A stretch of 64,000 nucleotides of DNA, taken from assembly GCA_029762755.1 (NCBI GenBank), contig JARVGH010000006.1, forward strand, positions 124,001 through 188,000, given 5' to 3'. The notes below the pieces were generated by a model, which saw nothing but the letters and a program-made list of their open reading frames with translations, did not search any database and had not been told where the DNA came from. Position 1 is the first letter of the stretch, and each line of letters opens with the position of its first letter. Shown piece after piece: positions 15,825 to 24,577 of this stretch. The position numbers were made by a program, and so were the translations under genes. The DNA comes from Candidatus Bathyarchaeum tardum. Lineage in GTDB: Archaea; Thermoproteota; Bathyarchaeia; Bathyarchaeales; Bathyarchaeaceae.

Positions 15825-16607
15825 ATGGGTAAAATTTCAGCTAAAGTATTTGATCTAAACGGCAAAGAAGTCAGCCAACTTAATCTGCCCCGAATATTCA
15901 ACACAATCAGCAGACCAGATGTAGTAAAACGTGCAGTAGTTACAATCCAGTCCCACAAGTATCAGCCTCAAGGCCGAGACCCAATGGCTGGAAAGAAAAA
16001 CACTGCAGAATCTCGCCACGCTGGTTTAGGCATTTCTCGTGTTCCCCGATTTAAAGAACGAGGGCAACGGGCAGCTTTTGCTCCTGGAGTAGTAGGTGGT
16101 CGATCAGCTCATCCTCCAGAATCTATAAAGAAAATTAAAAAGAAATTGCCGAAAAAAGAAATGAATCTGGCATTACGTTCTGCTGTTGCTGCAACAGCTT
16201 CCAAAGAAACAGTATCAGCTAGAGGTCATATGGTAGATGAAGTCCCAGACTTCCCGTTGGTAGTTGTAGACGAAATTCAAAGTCTAAAAAAAACCCAAGA
16301 AGTTGAAGAAACATTGTCTCACCTTGGGGTATGGGCAGATATTTTCCGTGTAAAAGAAAGCCGCAAAGTCCGAGCAGGAAAAGGAAAAATGCGAGGACGC
16401 AAAATGAAACAAGCCATTGGTCCTTTGTTAGTAATAGCAAAAAACGATGGAGTTGCTGAAGCTGCACGAAACCTTCCTGGTTTGGATGTTGTTTCTGTTG
16501 AGAACTTGAACGCTGAACTTTTGGCGCCAGGAACTCACATGGGACGATTAACAGTTTGGACGAATTCAGCTTTTGAAAAAGTTGAAACTGTATTTGGAGG
16601 AAACTAA
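15825..16607 (+). CDS. rpl4: Large-subunit ribosomal protein uL4
   Basis: The protein has 260 residues. It has the archaeal uL4 N-terminal strand, then the conserved extended loop (SRHAGLGISRVPRFKERG, VVGGRSAHPP) that lines the exit tunnel, and the C-terminal NLNAELLAPGTHMGRL. GGTGA precedes ATG 15825. It is followed at once by L23. Confidence 0.97.
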   Translation: MGKISAKVFDLNGKEVSQLNLPRIFNTISRPDVVKRAVVTIQSHKYQPQGRDPMAGKKNTAESRHAGLGISRVPRFKERGQRAAFAPGVVGGRSAHPPESIKKIKKKLPKKEMNLALRSAVAATASKETVSARGHMVDEVPDFPLVVVDEIQSLKKTQEVEETLSHLGVWADIFRVKESRKVRAGKGKMRGRKMKQAIGPLLVIAKNDGVAEAARNLPGLDVVSVENLNAELLAPGTHMGRLTVWTNSAFEKVETVFGGN

Positions 16608-16608
16608 A

Positions 16609-16869
16609 ATGGATGCATACAAAGCTATCTGTTATCCGGTTATGACTGAAGTAACCAGCCGCATTCTTGAAACAGAAAACAAACTAGTCTTTATTGTCAG
16701 CAAAAAAGCAACCAAAGCAGACATCAAACGGGCAGTAGAAGAACTCTACGATGTTGACGTGTTAAGCGTCAACTCTACCATAACTCCCAAGGGAGAAAAA
16801 AAGGCGTTTGTCAGGTTAACTCCTGAACATAAAGCATCTGATCTTGCGATCAAACTGGGCATCCTCTAA
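16609..16869 (+). CDS. rpl23: Large-subunit ribosomal protein uL23
   Basis: The protein has 86 residues. It has the TEVTSRILETENKLVFIVSKKATKADIKRAVEELY core and a C-terminal strand pair (KKAFVRLTPEHKASDLAIKLGI) typical of archaeal uL23, a docking site for nascent-chain factors at the tunnel exit. The start is ATG 16609, one base after the L4 stop and preceded by GGAGG; a frame beginning at 16573 merely overlaps the L4 end. Confidence 0.97.
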   Translation: MDAYKAICYPVMTEVTSRILETENKLVFIVSKKATKADIKRAVEELYDVDVLSVNSTITPKGEKKAFVRLTPEHKASDLAIKLGIL

Positions 16870-16892
16870 AACGAGGAGCGTCTGGTCATCAG

Positions 16893-17615
16893 ATGCCCAG
16901 CTCCACCAAATTTCTTTCAGTTCTTGTTTTTTTGTTAGCTATCGCTGCTTCTGCTGTTTTGTTTATTTTTCCAGAAATTGTTTATGACATTCTAATCATA
17001 GTAATCGAATCATTTCAAGCAGGAGGGCTTCCCCTGTTGTTTGGAATAATGGTTATTCAAGCAATCGCAATGCCAATTCCTTCTATGTTGGTTTTGATTG
17101 TAGCCGGTTTGGCTTTCCCTTTTCCCTTTGGGTGGATTGTTGGATCATTAGGTTCAATAGTTGCATCCATTGTTTGTTTTTATATTTCAAAAAAAGGCGG
17201 CAGGAACCTTGCAATCAAACTAATAGGCGAAAAAGGCATTCAATTTGCAGACAACTGGGTTAACCGATGGGGAAGCTGGGCAATTCTTCTTGGAAGGTTT
17301 GCGCCTTTCATCTCCTTTGATGCAATATCATACGGTGCGGGTCTGACTACAATGAAACTAAAAAGTTTCTTGATTCCTACAATAATTGGCACATTTCCCC
17401 GTACACTATTTTACACATACATAGGAACCTATTTTGGGTTAACGTTTCAAGAACTCCTTGATTCTTACCGTGCTACAGGTGAAATCCCAGTTGAACTTCA
17501 GAGCATGGTTTCTCTGTTCAATTATGTGCTTTTAGGTATTGTTGCAGTTATCGGCGTTATTTTAATTGTGCATACTTTGGTGACTAGGCGCTATTCTAGG
17601 AGCGCAGAAAACTAA
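16893..17615 (+). CDS. TVP38/TMEM64-like (DedA/VTT domain) membrane protein
   Basis: The protein has 240 residues and about six hydrophobic segments. The VTT-domain core is visible: a re-entrant region with AIAMPIPSMLVLIVAGLAFPF, then a GRFAPFISFDAISYGAGLT loop carrying the conserved Gly-Arg-Phe-x-Pro motif, then FLIPTIIGTFPRTLFYTYIG. Relatives act as lipid scramblases or membrane-homeostasis proteins. It lies on the same strand between L23 and L2, where archaeal operons normally have nothing. Whether its expression is tied to the ribosomal transcript is unknown. Confidence 0.85.
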   Translation: MPSSTKFLSVLVFLLAIAASAVLFIFPEIVYDILIIVIESFQAGGLPLLFGIMVIQAIAMPIPSMLVLIVAGLAFPFPFGWIVGSLGSIVASIVCFYISKKGGRNLAIKLIGEKGIQFADNWVNRWGSWAILLGRFAPFISFDAISYGAGLTTMKLKSFLIPTIIGTFPRTLFYTYIGTYFGLTFQELLDSYRATGEIPVELQSMVSLFNYVLLGIVAVIGVILIVHTLVTRRYSRSAEN

Positions 17616-17670
17616 AAGTATTTAAACTGTTTCGTCTGTAGAACCTACGTTTCAAAGGAAGATGTGACAA

Positions 17671-18411
17671 TTGGGAAAACGAATACGAGTGCAAAGACGC
17701 GGAAGAGGCTCCTCAACTTTTAGGGCATCAACCCACAAGCGTGTAGCCCCTGTTAGATATCCTTCAGTAGCGATCACTGAAAACAAAGCAGTGGTAAACG
17801 GGCAAATAACAAACATAATGCACGAGCCCGGAAGAGGCGCACCTATGGTTTCTATCAAACTAGAAAGTGGAGACACATACTACACAGTAGCCCCCGAAGG
17901 AGCATACGAAGGTCAACCCACACAGGTCGGCGATGAAGCTGCTGTTGATATCGGAAACGTTCTTCCAATCGGCAAGATTCCAGAAGGAACCATGGTCTGC
18001 AACATTGAATTATCCCCCGGAGACGGAGGAAAAATGGTTCGCGCATCTGGAGCATATGCAACTATCATTTCACATTCTGTTGGAAACAAAACAATAGTGA
18101 GACTTCCATCAAAACGAAACAAACAAGTTAACAGCCTATGCAGAGCAACAGTCGGAATAGTTGCAGGTGCAGGACGAACAGAAAAACCCTTCCTGAAAGC
18201 AGGAACAAAATATCATTTAATGAAAGCTAAAGGCCACTTGTATCCTCGAACCCGAGGTATCGCCATGATAGCTGCATGTCACCCTTACGGTAGCAGCAAG
18301 AAAGGTGGACGCAAAGTAACCACAGTTTCACGAAATGCGCCACCCGGCAAAAAAGTCGGTCTAATCGCAGCACGAAGCGCTGGCAGCCGAGTCAAACGCA
18401 GACGCGTATAA
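17671..18411 (+). CDS. rpl2: Large-subunit ribosomal protein uL2
   Basis: The protein has 246 residues, archaeal length. It begins MGKRIRVQRRGRGSSTFRA and carries the C-terminal conserved region around MIAACHPYGSSKKGGRK, next to the peptidyl-transferase centre. The start is TTG 17671, the position that matches other archaeal uL2 N-termini. It is separated from L23 by the inserted membrane-protein gene. S19, its usual downstream neighbour, is absent. Confidence 0.96.
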   Translation: MGKRIRVQRRGRGSSTFRASTHKRVAPVRYPSVAITENKAVVNGQITNIMHEPGRGAPMVSIKLESGDTYYTVAPEGAYEGQPTQVGDEAAVDIGNVLPIGKIPEGTMVCNIELSPGDGGKMVRASGAYATIISHSVGNKTIVRLPSKRNKQVNSLCRATVGIVAGAGRTEKPFLKAGTKYHLMKAKGHLYPRTRGIAMIAACHPYGSSKKGGRKVTTVSRNAPPGKKVGLIAARSAGSRVKRRRV

Positions 18412-19064
18412 ACACATTCAAGAGAATTTTTTCTCTTTCTTTTAATTTTTAACGGAAAACTTATGCTTCAAAATAGCCTTCTAAGGTTAGAATCGTTATG
18501 TTGGCTAATTGCAACTCCAATTCTCAGCTTGACCTTATACTAATGAAGTGCACATAATCTCAATAAAGGAAACATGGTTTTGTGGTCGATTTCTTATTGA
18601 CGTTTTATTTGTAACTCTTAGAAAATCTGCTTAGTACGCTTCATGTGGAGTCCTTGGTCTTTTTTAATCATGCATAATTTTCTTTTTTTGTTAATGTTTA
18701 AAATTCTGGTTTTCTCTCTCAGGACTGCAAACTGCTTTCATGGGCATTACTATGAATGTGGGAACGAGAACCATCGGTTTTTGGGTAATTTCTTAAGACC
18801 TGAGGTATGAAAACATTGTTTAAGTATTTTGTAAGCAAAGCTTAAGTCAACGATTGTAACGAGTGATTCAAGGATCTTCTGCTCATCTTGTCTCGCAGGG
18901 AATAACCTGCCCTGTTTGACGCTACAGATAAAGTATGAGAACCTGATTTTCAAAATAAGCTATCTAATTTGGGGCCATTCCAGCATGTACATCAAAAAAT
19001 TAAGAAAACATTTTTAATGTTGCCAATGTGGTACTTAACAAATTAAATTTAGGATCTAATCTTC
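18412..19064. other. 653-base gap after L2, no convincing gene
   Basis: The start of the gap is T-rich on + (TTTTTTCTCTTTCTTTT near 18427-18443), a likely terminator for the ribosomal operon. No tRNA-like or strongly paired element was seen. A 67-codon minus-strand frame at 18750-18953 has no recognisable family and may be a decayed fragment. The last 60 bases presumably hold the promoter of the hydrogenase genes. Confidence 0.5.
18427..18453 (+). terminator. T-rich terminator after L2
   Basis: Several closely spaced T runs start 16 bases after the L2 stop, without a strong hairpin, as is usual for archaeal terminators. Confidence 0.5.
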
Positions 19065-19487
19065 ATGGGACGAATCACAAAACGGTCTCGAATAAAATCA
19101 CCATGGCTTTTCCATTTAAACAGTGGTTCATGCAACGGATGCGACATTGAAATATTGGCTACTATAACTCCACGCTATGATGTTGAACGGTTAGGGTGTG
19201 TTCTTGTTGGTTCCCCCCGCCATGCTGATGTTCTGTTGATTACTGGTCCCGTAACTCGTCAAATGCTTTCTAGAATGACAATGATATATAATCAAATGCC
19301 TGAACCAAAGGCAGTTGTAGCAGTCGGAGCTTGCGCTTTATCTGGTGGACCATTTAGGGGCAGCTATTCAATTGAGGGTCCAGTAGATGGAATTATTCCA
19401 GTTGATGCTTATGTAAGTGGTTGTCCACCTAGACCTGAAGCAATAATACAAGGAGTAGCCTTGGCTATTCAGAAAAAATTTGGGTGA
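19065..19487 (+). CDS. Group 4 [NiFe] hydrogenase small subunit (NuoB-like)
   Basis: The protein has 140 residues. Cys23 and Cys26 (GSCNGCDIE), Cys90 (GACALSGG) and Cys120 (SGCPPRPEAI) are the four ligands of the proximal 4Fe-4S cluster in EchC/MbhJ/HyfI/NuoB proteins. It passes electrons between the ferredoxin subunit and the NiFe centre at the cytoplasmic face of the membrane. It is the first gene of the + hydrogenase unit, and its stop overlaps the GTG of the large subunit. Confidence 0.93.
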   Translation: MGRITKRSRIKSPWLFHLNSGSCNGCDIEILATITPRYDVERLGCVLVGSPRHADVLLITGPVTRQMLSRMTMIYNQMPEPKAVVAVGACALSGGPFRGSYSIEGPVDGIIPVDAYVSGCPPRPEAIIQGVALAIQKKFG

Positions 19488-20620
19488 ACATATTGGAAGA
19501 CAAAAAGGACGAACCATGTTACACTAAATCTGTTATACCTGTTGGTCCAGTGTATCCTGCCCTAAAAGAGCCTGTGCACTTTAAAGTAACTCTCAATAGG
19601 GAAAAAATTGTAGATGTTGATCTGCGACTTGGATTTGTTCATAGAGGAATAGAAAAACTAGCTCAAAACCGAAATCTTGTTCAAACAACATATCTTGTTG
19701 AAAGAATATGTGGAATCTGTTCACACAGTCATTCTACATGTTTTGTCCAAGCTATTGAAGAAATTGGGGGAATAGAACTGTCTGAACGTGCATCTTATAT
19801 TAGAACAATATTATCAGAAATGGAAAGACTACACAGCCATCTGCTTTGGATTGGAGTTGCAGCCTATGGAATAGGGTTTGACACTGCTTTTATGTATAGC
19901 ATGCGTGTTCGCGAAAAAATAATGGATTGGTTTGAAAGAATAACCGGTAATCGTGTTCACCACTCTATTAACACATTTGGGGGAGTCCGTAATGATTTAA
20001 CCCCTGACTCAATGAATGACCTGCAAGCCTTTATGAAAGAAGCTGAGAAAATATGCAGTTACCTGCTTGACATTATTCACAGCAAAACTGTAGAAAAAAG
20101 GCTAAGTGACACGGGCATATTGAGTAAAGACGTCGCAAAAATGCTTTGTGTTGTAGGTCCTACAGCTCGAGCCTCGGGTGTAGAAACGGACGTACGAAAA
20201 GATGATCCTTACGCGGCATATGGAGACCTAAAAAAAAATTTTTCTAAAATTGTTAAAACAAAAGGAGATGCCCTTTCGCGAGCAGAAGTCCGCGTCTTAG
20301 AAATGTTTGAATCTGTTAACCTTATTCAAACTGCATTAGATCAACTGCCCTCTGGTCAATTGGGTATAGACAATTCGCTTCTGAAAGTAGCACGAAAAAT
20401 TCCCGAGGGCGAAGCAATCTCAAGAATCGAAGCTCCACGTGGGGAACTTTTGCATTTTGTAAAGAGCAATGGAAAAAACGGTTTAAATAGATTAAAAATT
20501 CGTACACCAACATTAGCAAACATACTTTGCTTGAAAAATTTACTTATAGGAAGAGAAGTTGCTGACATACCTGTAATTGTTTCTTCTATTGACCCGTGTA
20601 TGAGTTGTGCTGATAGGTGA
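19484..20620 (+). CDS. Group 4 [NiFe] hydrogenase large subunit
   Basis: The protein has 378 residues and is NuoD-related. Both nickel-binding pairs are intact: Cys76/Cys79 in RICGICSHSHS and Cys372/Cys375 in DPCMSCADR. It is therefore a true hydrogenase, not a Nuo/Fpo subunit, which lacks these cysteines. The frame ends three residues after the second pair, so no cleavable C-terminal extension is visible, a feature I recall for some Ech/Coo-type large subunits. It would oxidise or evolve H2 with ferredoxin. The start is GTG 19484, overlapping the small-subunit stop; TTG 19493 is an alternative. Confidence 0.93.
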   Translation: MNILEDKKDEPCYTKSVIPVGPVYPALKEPVHFKVTLNREKIVDVDLRLGFVHRGIEKLAQNRNLVQTTYLVERICGICSHSHSTCFVQAIEEIGGIELSERASYIRTILSEMERLHSHLLWIGVAAYGIGFDTAFMYSMRVREKIMDWFERITGNRVHHSINTFGGVRNDLTPDSMNDLQAFMKEAEKICSYLLDIIHSKTVEKRLSDTGILSKDVAKMLCVVGPTARASGVETDVRKDDPYAAYGDLKKNFSKIVKTKGDALSRAEVRVLEMFESVNLIQTALDQLPSGQLGIDNSLLKVARKIPEGEAISRIEAPRGELLHFVKSNGKNGLNRLKIRTPTLANILCLKNLLIGREVADIPVIVSSIDPCMSCADR

Positions 20621-20626
20621 AAAAAG

Positions 20627-21598
20627 ATGATGAACACTGTCGACCTAGCAATAACAGTCATTCTAATTATTGTTTCTTTTCCACTCATAGTTGCAATCAG
20701 TCTTATATTTGCGGGAATCGACAGAAAACTTCATGCGCGAATGCAAAACAGAATAGGACCTCCAATACTGCAACCTTTTTATGATCTCATAAAACTGTTT
20801 GGAAAAGAGAGAATAATTCCCAATAACGCTATATCTTCAATATTTACAATTGCACCTATTATTGCTGTAGTTTGTTCTGTTTTAGGTGCAATGATACCCT
20901 TTCTTTCAATATTACTAAGAGTCAATTTCATTGGAGACCTTATCCTTGTATTATATTTGTTAGCAATGCCTTCACTGATGATCATGTTTGGTGGTTCATC
21001 ATCTGGGAATCCGTTTGGAACACTTGGATTTTCTCGCGCAGTGGTTATGCTATTGTCTTATGAGGTTCCAATGATTATATCAATCGGATTTGTTTCCTTC
21101 AAAACAGGTTTTTCTGTTACCTCTTACGACATTTTGGTCGCTCAAGAAACCGCTGGAATGCCTCTGGCATTTTCTAATCTTAGTATTGCATTTGCTGCAG
21201 CGACTTTTATTTTTTGTATTCCTGCAGCAGTAGGGGTCGTACCATTTGATATATCTGAAGCAAAAACTGAGATTGTTCATGGAACACTGATTGAATATGG
21301 TGGACCATACCTAGCTTTGATGAAGCTAGCTAAATCTGTATTAGCCTTTTCTTTGACGTTTCTTTCGACAATGCTCTTTTTATATTTACCTGCATACTTT
21401 AACGGGTTTCCTGATTATAATACATGGTTTAATTTGTTTGTAAGTTTACTTATTGCGTTACTTGTCATGTTTTTCATTGTAACTTTGCCTAGGACCCTCT
21501 TCGCAAGGCTAAAAATAGGGCAAGCATTTAAGTTATATTGGTCAATTCCTATAATACTGCTTACCCTTTCAGCAGTATCTTTAATCATGGGTCTATAA
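20627..21598 (+). CDS. Hydrogenase membrane subunit, NuoH/HyfC/EchB-like
   Basis: The protein has 323 residues and about eight transmembrane helices. The NuoH-family loop signatures are visible: ARMQNRIGPPILQPFYDLIKLFGKE near the N-terminus and PFDISEAKTEIVHGTLIEYGGPY in the middle, whose acidic residues belong to the proposed ion-pathway entrance. It anchors the hydrogenase module in the membrane. ATG 20627 follows GGTGA (20616-20620) at 6 bases. Confidence 0.94.
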   Translation: MMNTVDLAITVILIIVSFPLIVAISLIFAGIDRKLHARMQNRIGPPILQPFYDLIKLFGKERIIPNNAISSIFTIAPIIAVVCSVLGAMIPFLSILLRVNFIGDLILVLYLLAMPSLMIMFGGSSSGNPFGTLGFSRAVVMLLSYEVPMIISIGFVSFKTGFSVTSYDILVAQETAGMPLAFSNLSIAFAAATFIFCIPAAVGVVPFDISEAKTEIVHGTLIEYGGPYLALMKLAKSVLAFSLTFLSTMLFLYLPAYFNGFPDYNTWFNLFVSLLIALLVMFFIVTLPRTLFARLKIGQAFKLYWSIPIILLTLSAVSLIMGL

Positions 21599-21621
21599 TC
21601 TAACTTGAGTGAACTTGTAAA

Positions 21622-21945
21622 ATGATTCGAGATTCCTTACGATCTTTATTCCATAAACCTATAACGGTTAAATCTTTTACAAAAAGTAATGAATTAGTTC
21701 CAGTTTCTAAGAACTTCAGAGGAAAAATAGTTTTTGATCATTTAGCATGCATTGGTTGTTTATTATGCACCAGAACCTGTCCTACAGGTGCAATAATAGT
21801 GACTGAGGAAAAAAAGGTAACATTCAATCTAGATATGTGCATATTTTGTGGTCAATGCAAAGAGATTTGCCCAAAACAGGCAATAGACTTCTCTTCTGAG
21901 TTTTTGATGGCTGTACACGATCGTGAACAACTAAATATTACATAA
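21622..21945 (+). CDS. Hydrogenase 2x[4Fe-4S] ferredoxin subunit, NuoI/HyfH-like
   Basis: The protein has 107 residues. Two CxxCxxCxxxCP motifs are present, CIGCLLCTRTCP and CIFCGQCKEICP, and bind two 4Fe-4S clusters. It is expected to link soluble ferredoxin to the small subunit of the complex. It follows the NuoH-like gene by 23 bases. Confidence 0.93.
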   Translation: MIRDSLRSLFHKPITVKSFTKSNELVPVSKNFRGKIVFDHLACIGCLLCTRTCPTGAIIVTEEKKVTFNLDMCIFCGQCKEICPKQAIDFSSEFLMAVHDREQLNIT

Positions 21946-21992
21946 AGATTTAGCTTATTCAATTAATATTATCAAATAAATGAGGGAAATGC

Positions 21993-22475
21993 TTGTCTGG
22001 TCACTGTGAAACCGTTGTCTTAATCCTAAAAGATGTAGTTTTTAGGCATACAGAGTTTTCTGGATTGGGAACCTTGCTTATAAAAAAACATGACTTCAAA
22101 AAGATTGAAGACAAAAAAAGTGAACTTTCAAAAACAGAAAAAACAATCGCGATAACTCCAAGAGAATCTGAAGATATCCCTGCGCAAAACATTTTGGAGG
22201 AAACCATTAAACTATCAGTTACAAGGATTTTCTTAGGTAATTACCTTGATGCAGAAATCAAAGTTTACATGTTGGGAGAGATCACTCAAAATGCAGATAC
22301 TGTCGAAGTTGACCCTGAAGAAAGTTACACTGTTTATACTACTAAATACCAGTTGATAAAAATAGTCAGCGAAAGCGGTTATGTAATCGGTAAATTTGTT
22401 GAACATCTCAGTATAGATGTCGGACTAAAAATAGGATCAAAAAAATGGTTTTTCCATAGATCTAGGCACGCTTAA
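21993..22475 (+). CDS. Unknown protein at end of hydrogenase unit
   Basis: The protein has 160 residues and no recognised domain. The N-terminal part (about 1-45) and C-terminal part (about 65-155) look like beta-rich segments joined by a polar Lys/Glu-rich linker. No membrane helix or Cys cluster is present. GAGGGA precedes the TTG start at 21993. It lies 48 bases after the ferredoxin gene on the same strand, and its stop overlaps by 4 bases that of the convergent NuoN-like gene. This suggests a hydrogenase-associated role, by context only. Confidence 0.6.
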   Translation: MSGHCETVVLILKDVVFRHTEFSGLGTLLIKKHDFKKIEDKKSELSKTEKTIAITPRESEDIPAQNILEETIKLSVTRIFLGNYLDAEIKVYMLGEITQNADTVEVDPEESYTVYTTKYQLIKIVSESGYVIGKFVEHLSIDVGLKIGSKKWFFHRSRHA

Positions 22476-23929
22476 ACTGGAGAAATTAAACCTAAGAAAA
22501 TCTGTGGAAACAGTCCAACCAAAATTGTTAGACCCACCAAAACTGCCACGGGCAACCACATACTAAATGGTACTTCGTTAACCTTGTCAATCAGCGTTGA
22601 ATGACCCAAAAATATTTTGTTGAATGACCGTATTAAGAACATAAACGGAATTATTGAGAGCCCTGCAAAGAACACAATAACTAGAACAGATATTAAGACA
22701 CCTGTCTGCGGTAACAAATAATCATATAACGCAGTGAAAATCAACCATTTTCCGAAGAATCCACTCAACGGCGGAACACCCACAAGAGAAAGAATGCAAA
22801 CGATGTAAATTATTGCAGTTTTTTTCATCTTTCCTGCTAAACCGCCTAAGACATCCATGTTCCGTGTTCCAGCCCGAATATAGACAGAACCTAAACACAG
22901 AATGACCCCTGTTTTTATTAATGCAGCATTAACTATGTAGAATTTTCCTGCAATGGAACTTAGCGAAGTAAACAAACCAAAGATAAGAATCGCGTACCCA
23001 AATGTATCTATGCTCGCGTACGCTATCATTCGCATGAAATCTTTTTGTGAATATGCTAATAAAGTTCCGATAATAATCGATCCTAGACCTACCCCCACCA
23101 TTACTAATATGATTACGATAGATGGATAAATCACATAGAACATGTTAACGACCCGGTACAAAACAAAAATGAGTGCAATGGGTTCTGCACAGAAGAAACC
23201 ATTGATCGTTGGAGTTGATGCAGGAAAAGCGTCAGGTAACCAACCATGAAAGGGTACAACCCCAATGTCTGCTCCAATTCCTGCCACAAAAAGAGCTACT
23301 ATTATCATCAATAAGCGTGCGTTTTCGACTAACGCGCCCGGGTTTTCCATTATGGAAAACATATTCGAGTCTTGCGTTGTAACAAAAACGATTAACGTTC
23401 CTAAGAGCACAAACAACGCGCTGACTGCAGTAATTACCAAATATTTGAAGGCAGCTTCTGGAGATAATTTTCCTGAAGAATGGGTAACAAGAATGATTGA
23501 AACACCAATAAGCAATTCCACAAATAGGAAGATTCCAAACAAATCAAAGGAAAGTAAAATTCCTACCATGCAAAAAAGAAATAATAAAACAAAAAAGTTG
23601 TAAAGACTTGGCTTTAAACGACCACCCTGTTCAGCTTTTATGTTGTAGATTGACGTTAAAAAGAAGATTATCGTTACGCCCACAAGCCCAATTATGTTAG
23701 TTGAGTCAACTTGAAGAGCAAGCCAAGGAATTTCTAAAGTTTGGCCTGCTATAACTTCTGGAACCATTCCTACGACTATAAGCAAAGTTAGTCCCGTACC
23801 AAAAACAAGTATAATTTTTTGGACATTCTTGAAAAAACATTCTAGATATCTAAATGGGTATGTAATTAAACATAATGTCCCGATGAAAAATGGTATAATC
23901 AAAGAAAGAAGCGGTAGCAGGGAGTACAT
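22472..23929 (-). CDS. Hydrogenase antiporter-like subunit, NuoN/HyfF-like
   Basis: The protein has 485 residues and about 14 transmembrane helices. It is a Mrp/Nuo antiporter-type subunit with the conserved core (IGADIGVVPFHGWLPDAFPASTPTINGFF) and the following Lys-bearing helix KTGVILCLGS. It should pump protons or sodium ions when coupled to hydrogenase turnover. Its ATG overlaps the stop of the HyfE-like gene (TAATG). It is last in the minus-strand unit. Confidence 0.92.
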   Translation of the reverse strand: MYSLLPLLSLIIPFFIGTLCLITYPFRYLECFFKNVQKIILVFGTGLTLLIVVGMVPEVIAGQTLEIPWLALQVDSTNIIGLVGVTIIFFLTSIYNIKAEQGGRLKPSLYNFFVLLFLFCMVGILLSFDLFGIFLFVELLIGVSIILVTHSSGKLSPEAAFKYLVITAVSALFVLLGTLIVFVTTQDSNMFSIMENPGALVENARLLMIIVALFVAGIGADIGVVPFHGWLPDAFPASTPTINGFFCAEPIALIFVLYRVVNMFYVIYPSIVIILVMVGVGLGSIIIGTLLAYSQKDFMRMIAYASIDTFGYAILIFGLFTSLSSIAGKFYIVNAALIKTGVILCLGSVYIRAGTRNMDVLGGLAGKMKKTAIIYIVCILSLVGVPPLSGFFGKWLIFTALYDYLLPQTGVLISVLVIVFFAGLSIIPFMFLIRSFNKIFLGHSTLIDKVNEVPFSMWLPVAVLVGLTILVGLFPQIFLGLISPV

Positions 23930-24573
23930 TAATCATTCCATCTCCATTTATCAATTAGACTTGTGCCGTATTCTTTATAGGCTTCTGAGATGACAAACAC
24001 TCCTACAATATTTACAAAAATCATAATTGCTAAAATGAACGGAATTAGAACCAAAGGGCTTTTCGAAATCAATGGATAAAGCGCTGTTTCTGCCATGTTG
24101 AAACCGATTAATATTTTCAAAGGGTCTTTCCTAGTAGTAATTAATAATATTGAAAGAGCCAACATAAAACTGACAAATGGTAAAACTTCCAAGTGGAGAG
24201 GGACCTGAAACAGGAAACCTGATCCTAATACTAAACATGAGACTGCAATGGCTATAACTGCTATAACCATCATTCGCATTCCTATTATCGGCTGATCAAC
24301 TTCATTTTTGGTATTTACCATTCCCCAATAAATTATCAAAGGAGACACAATAGCACATGCAAACCATTCAGAAAATGATGCAAAAAAATCAATTAGGGCT
24401 TCTAAATGCAATCCTATTATTAGATTAACTATACAACTCATAAGCCCAACAAATCCTATTGCAGTAGCTTGCAGAACAAGCAAATGAATTGTTCGTTTTG
24501 TGCTGCCAGCAAAACAAGCCAGTACAGTAAAAGCCGCTGATATTATCAAAGTTACTAAAACAGTAGGCTCCAT
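23929..24573 (-). CDS. Hydrogenase membrane subunit, HyfE-like
   Basis: The protein has about 214 residues and six or seven transmembrane helices, the size and pattern of hydrogenase-4 component E (HyfE), whose C-terminal part is NuoK-related. The sequence TALYPLISKSPLVLIPFILAIMIFVNIVGVFVI is in the conserved region. The start is ATG 24573, 4 bases after the stop of the NuoL-like gene, with a G-rich GGGGGT upstream. It is one of the ion-translocation subunits. Confidence 0.85.
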   Translation of the reverse strand: MEPTVLVTLIISAAFTVLACFAGSTKRTIHLLVLQATAIGFVGLMSCIVNLIIGLHLEALIDFFASFSEWFACAIVSPLIIYWGMVNTKNEVDQPIIGMRMMVIAVIAIAVSCLVLGSGFLFQVPLHLEVLPFVSFMLALSILLITTRKDPLKILIGFNMAETALYPLISKSPLVLIPFILAIMIFVNIVGVFVISEAYKEYGTSLIDKWRWND

Positions 24574-24577
24574 GTGA

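Noticed and set aside
18750-18953. A 67-codon minus-strand frame in the gap after L2
   Set aside because: It has no recognisable family, no clear ribosome-binding site and an unusual composition. It could be a decayed fragment but cannot be supported as a gene.
19484-20620. Reading the complex as a Nuo/Fpo-type complex I instead of a hydrogenase
   Set aside because: The large subunit keeps both CxxC nickel-binding pairs, which the complex I NuoD subunit lacks.
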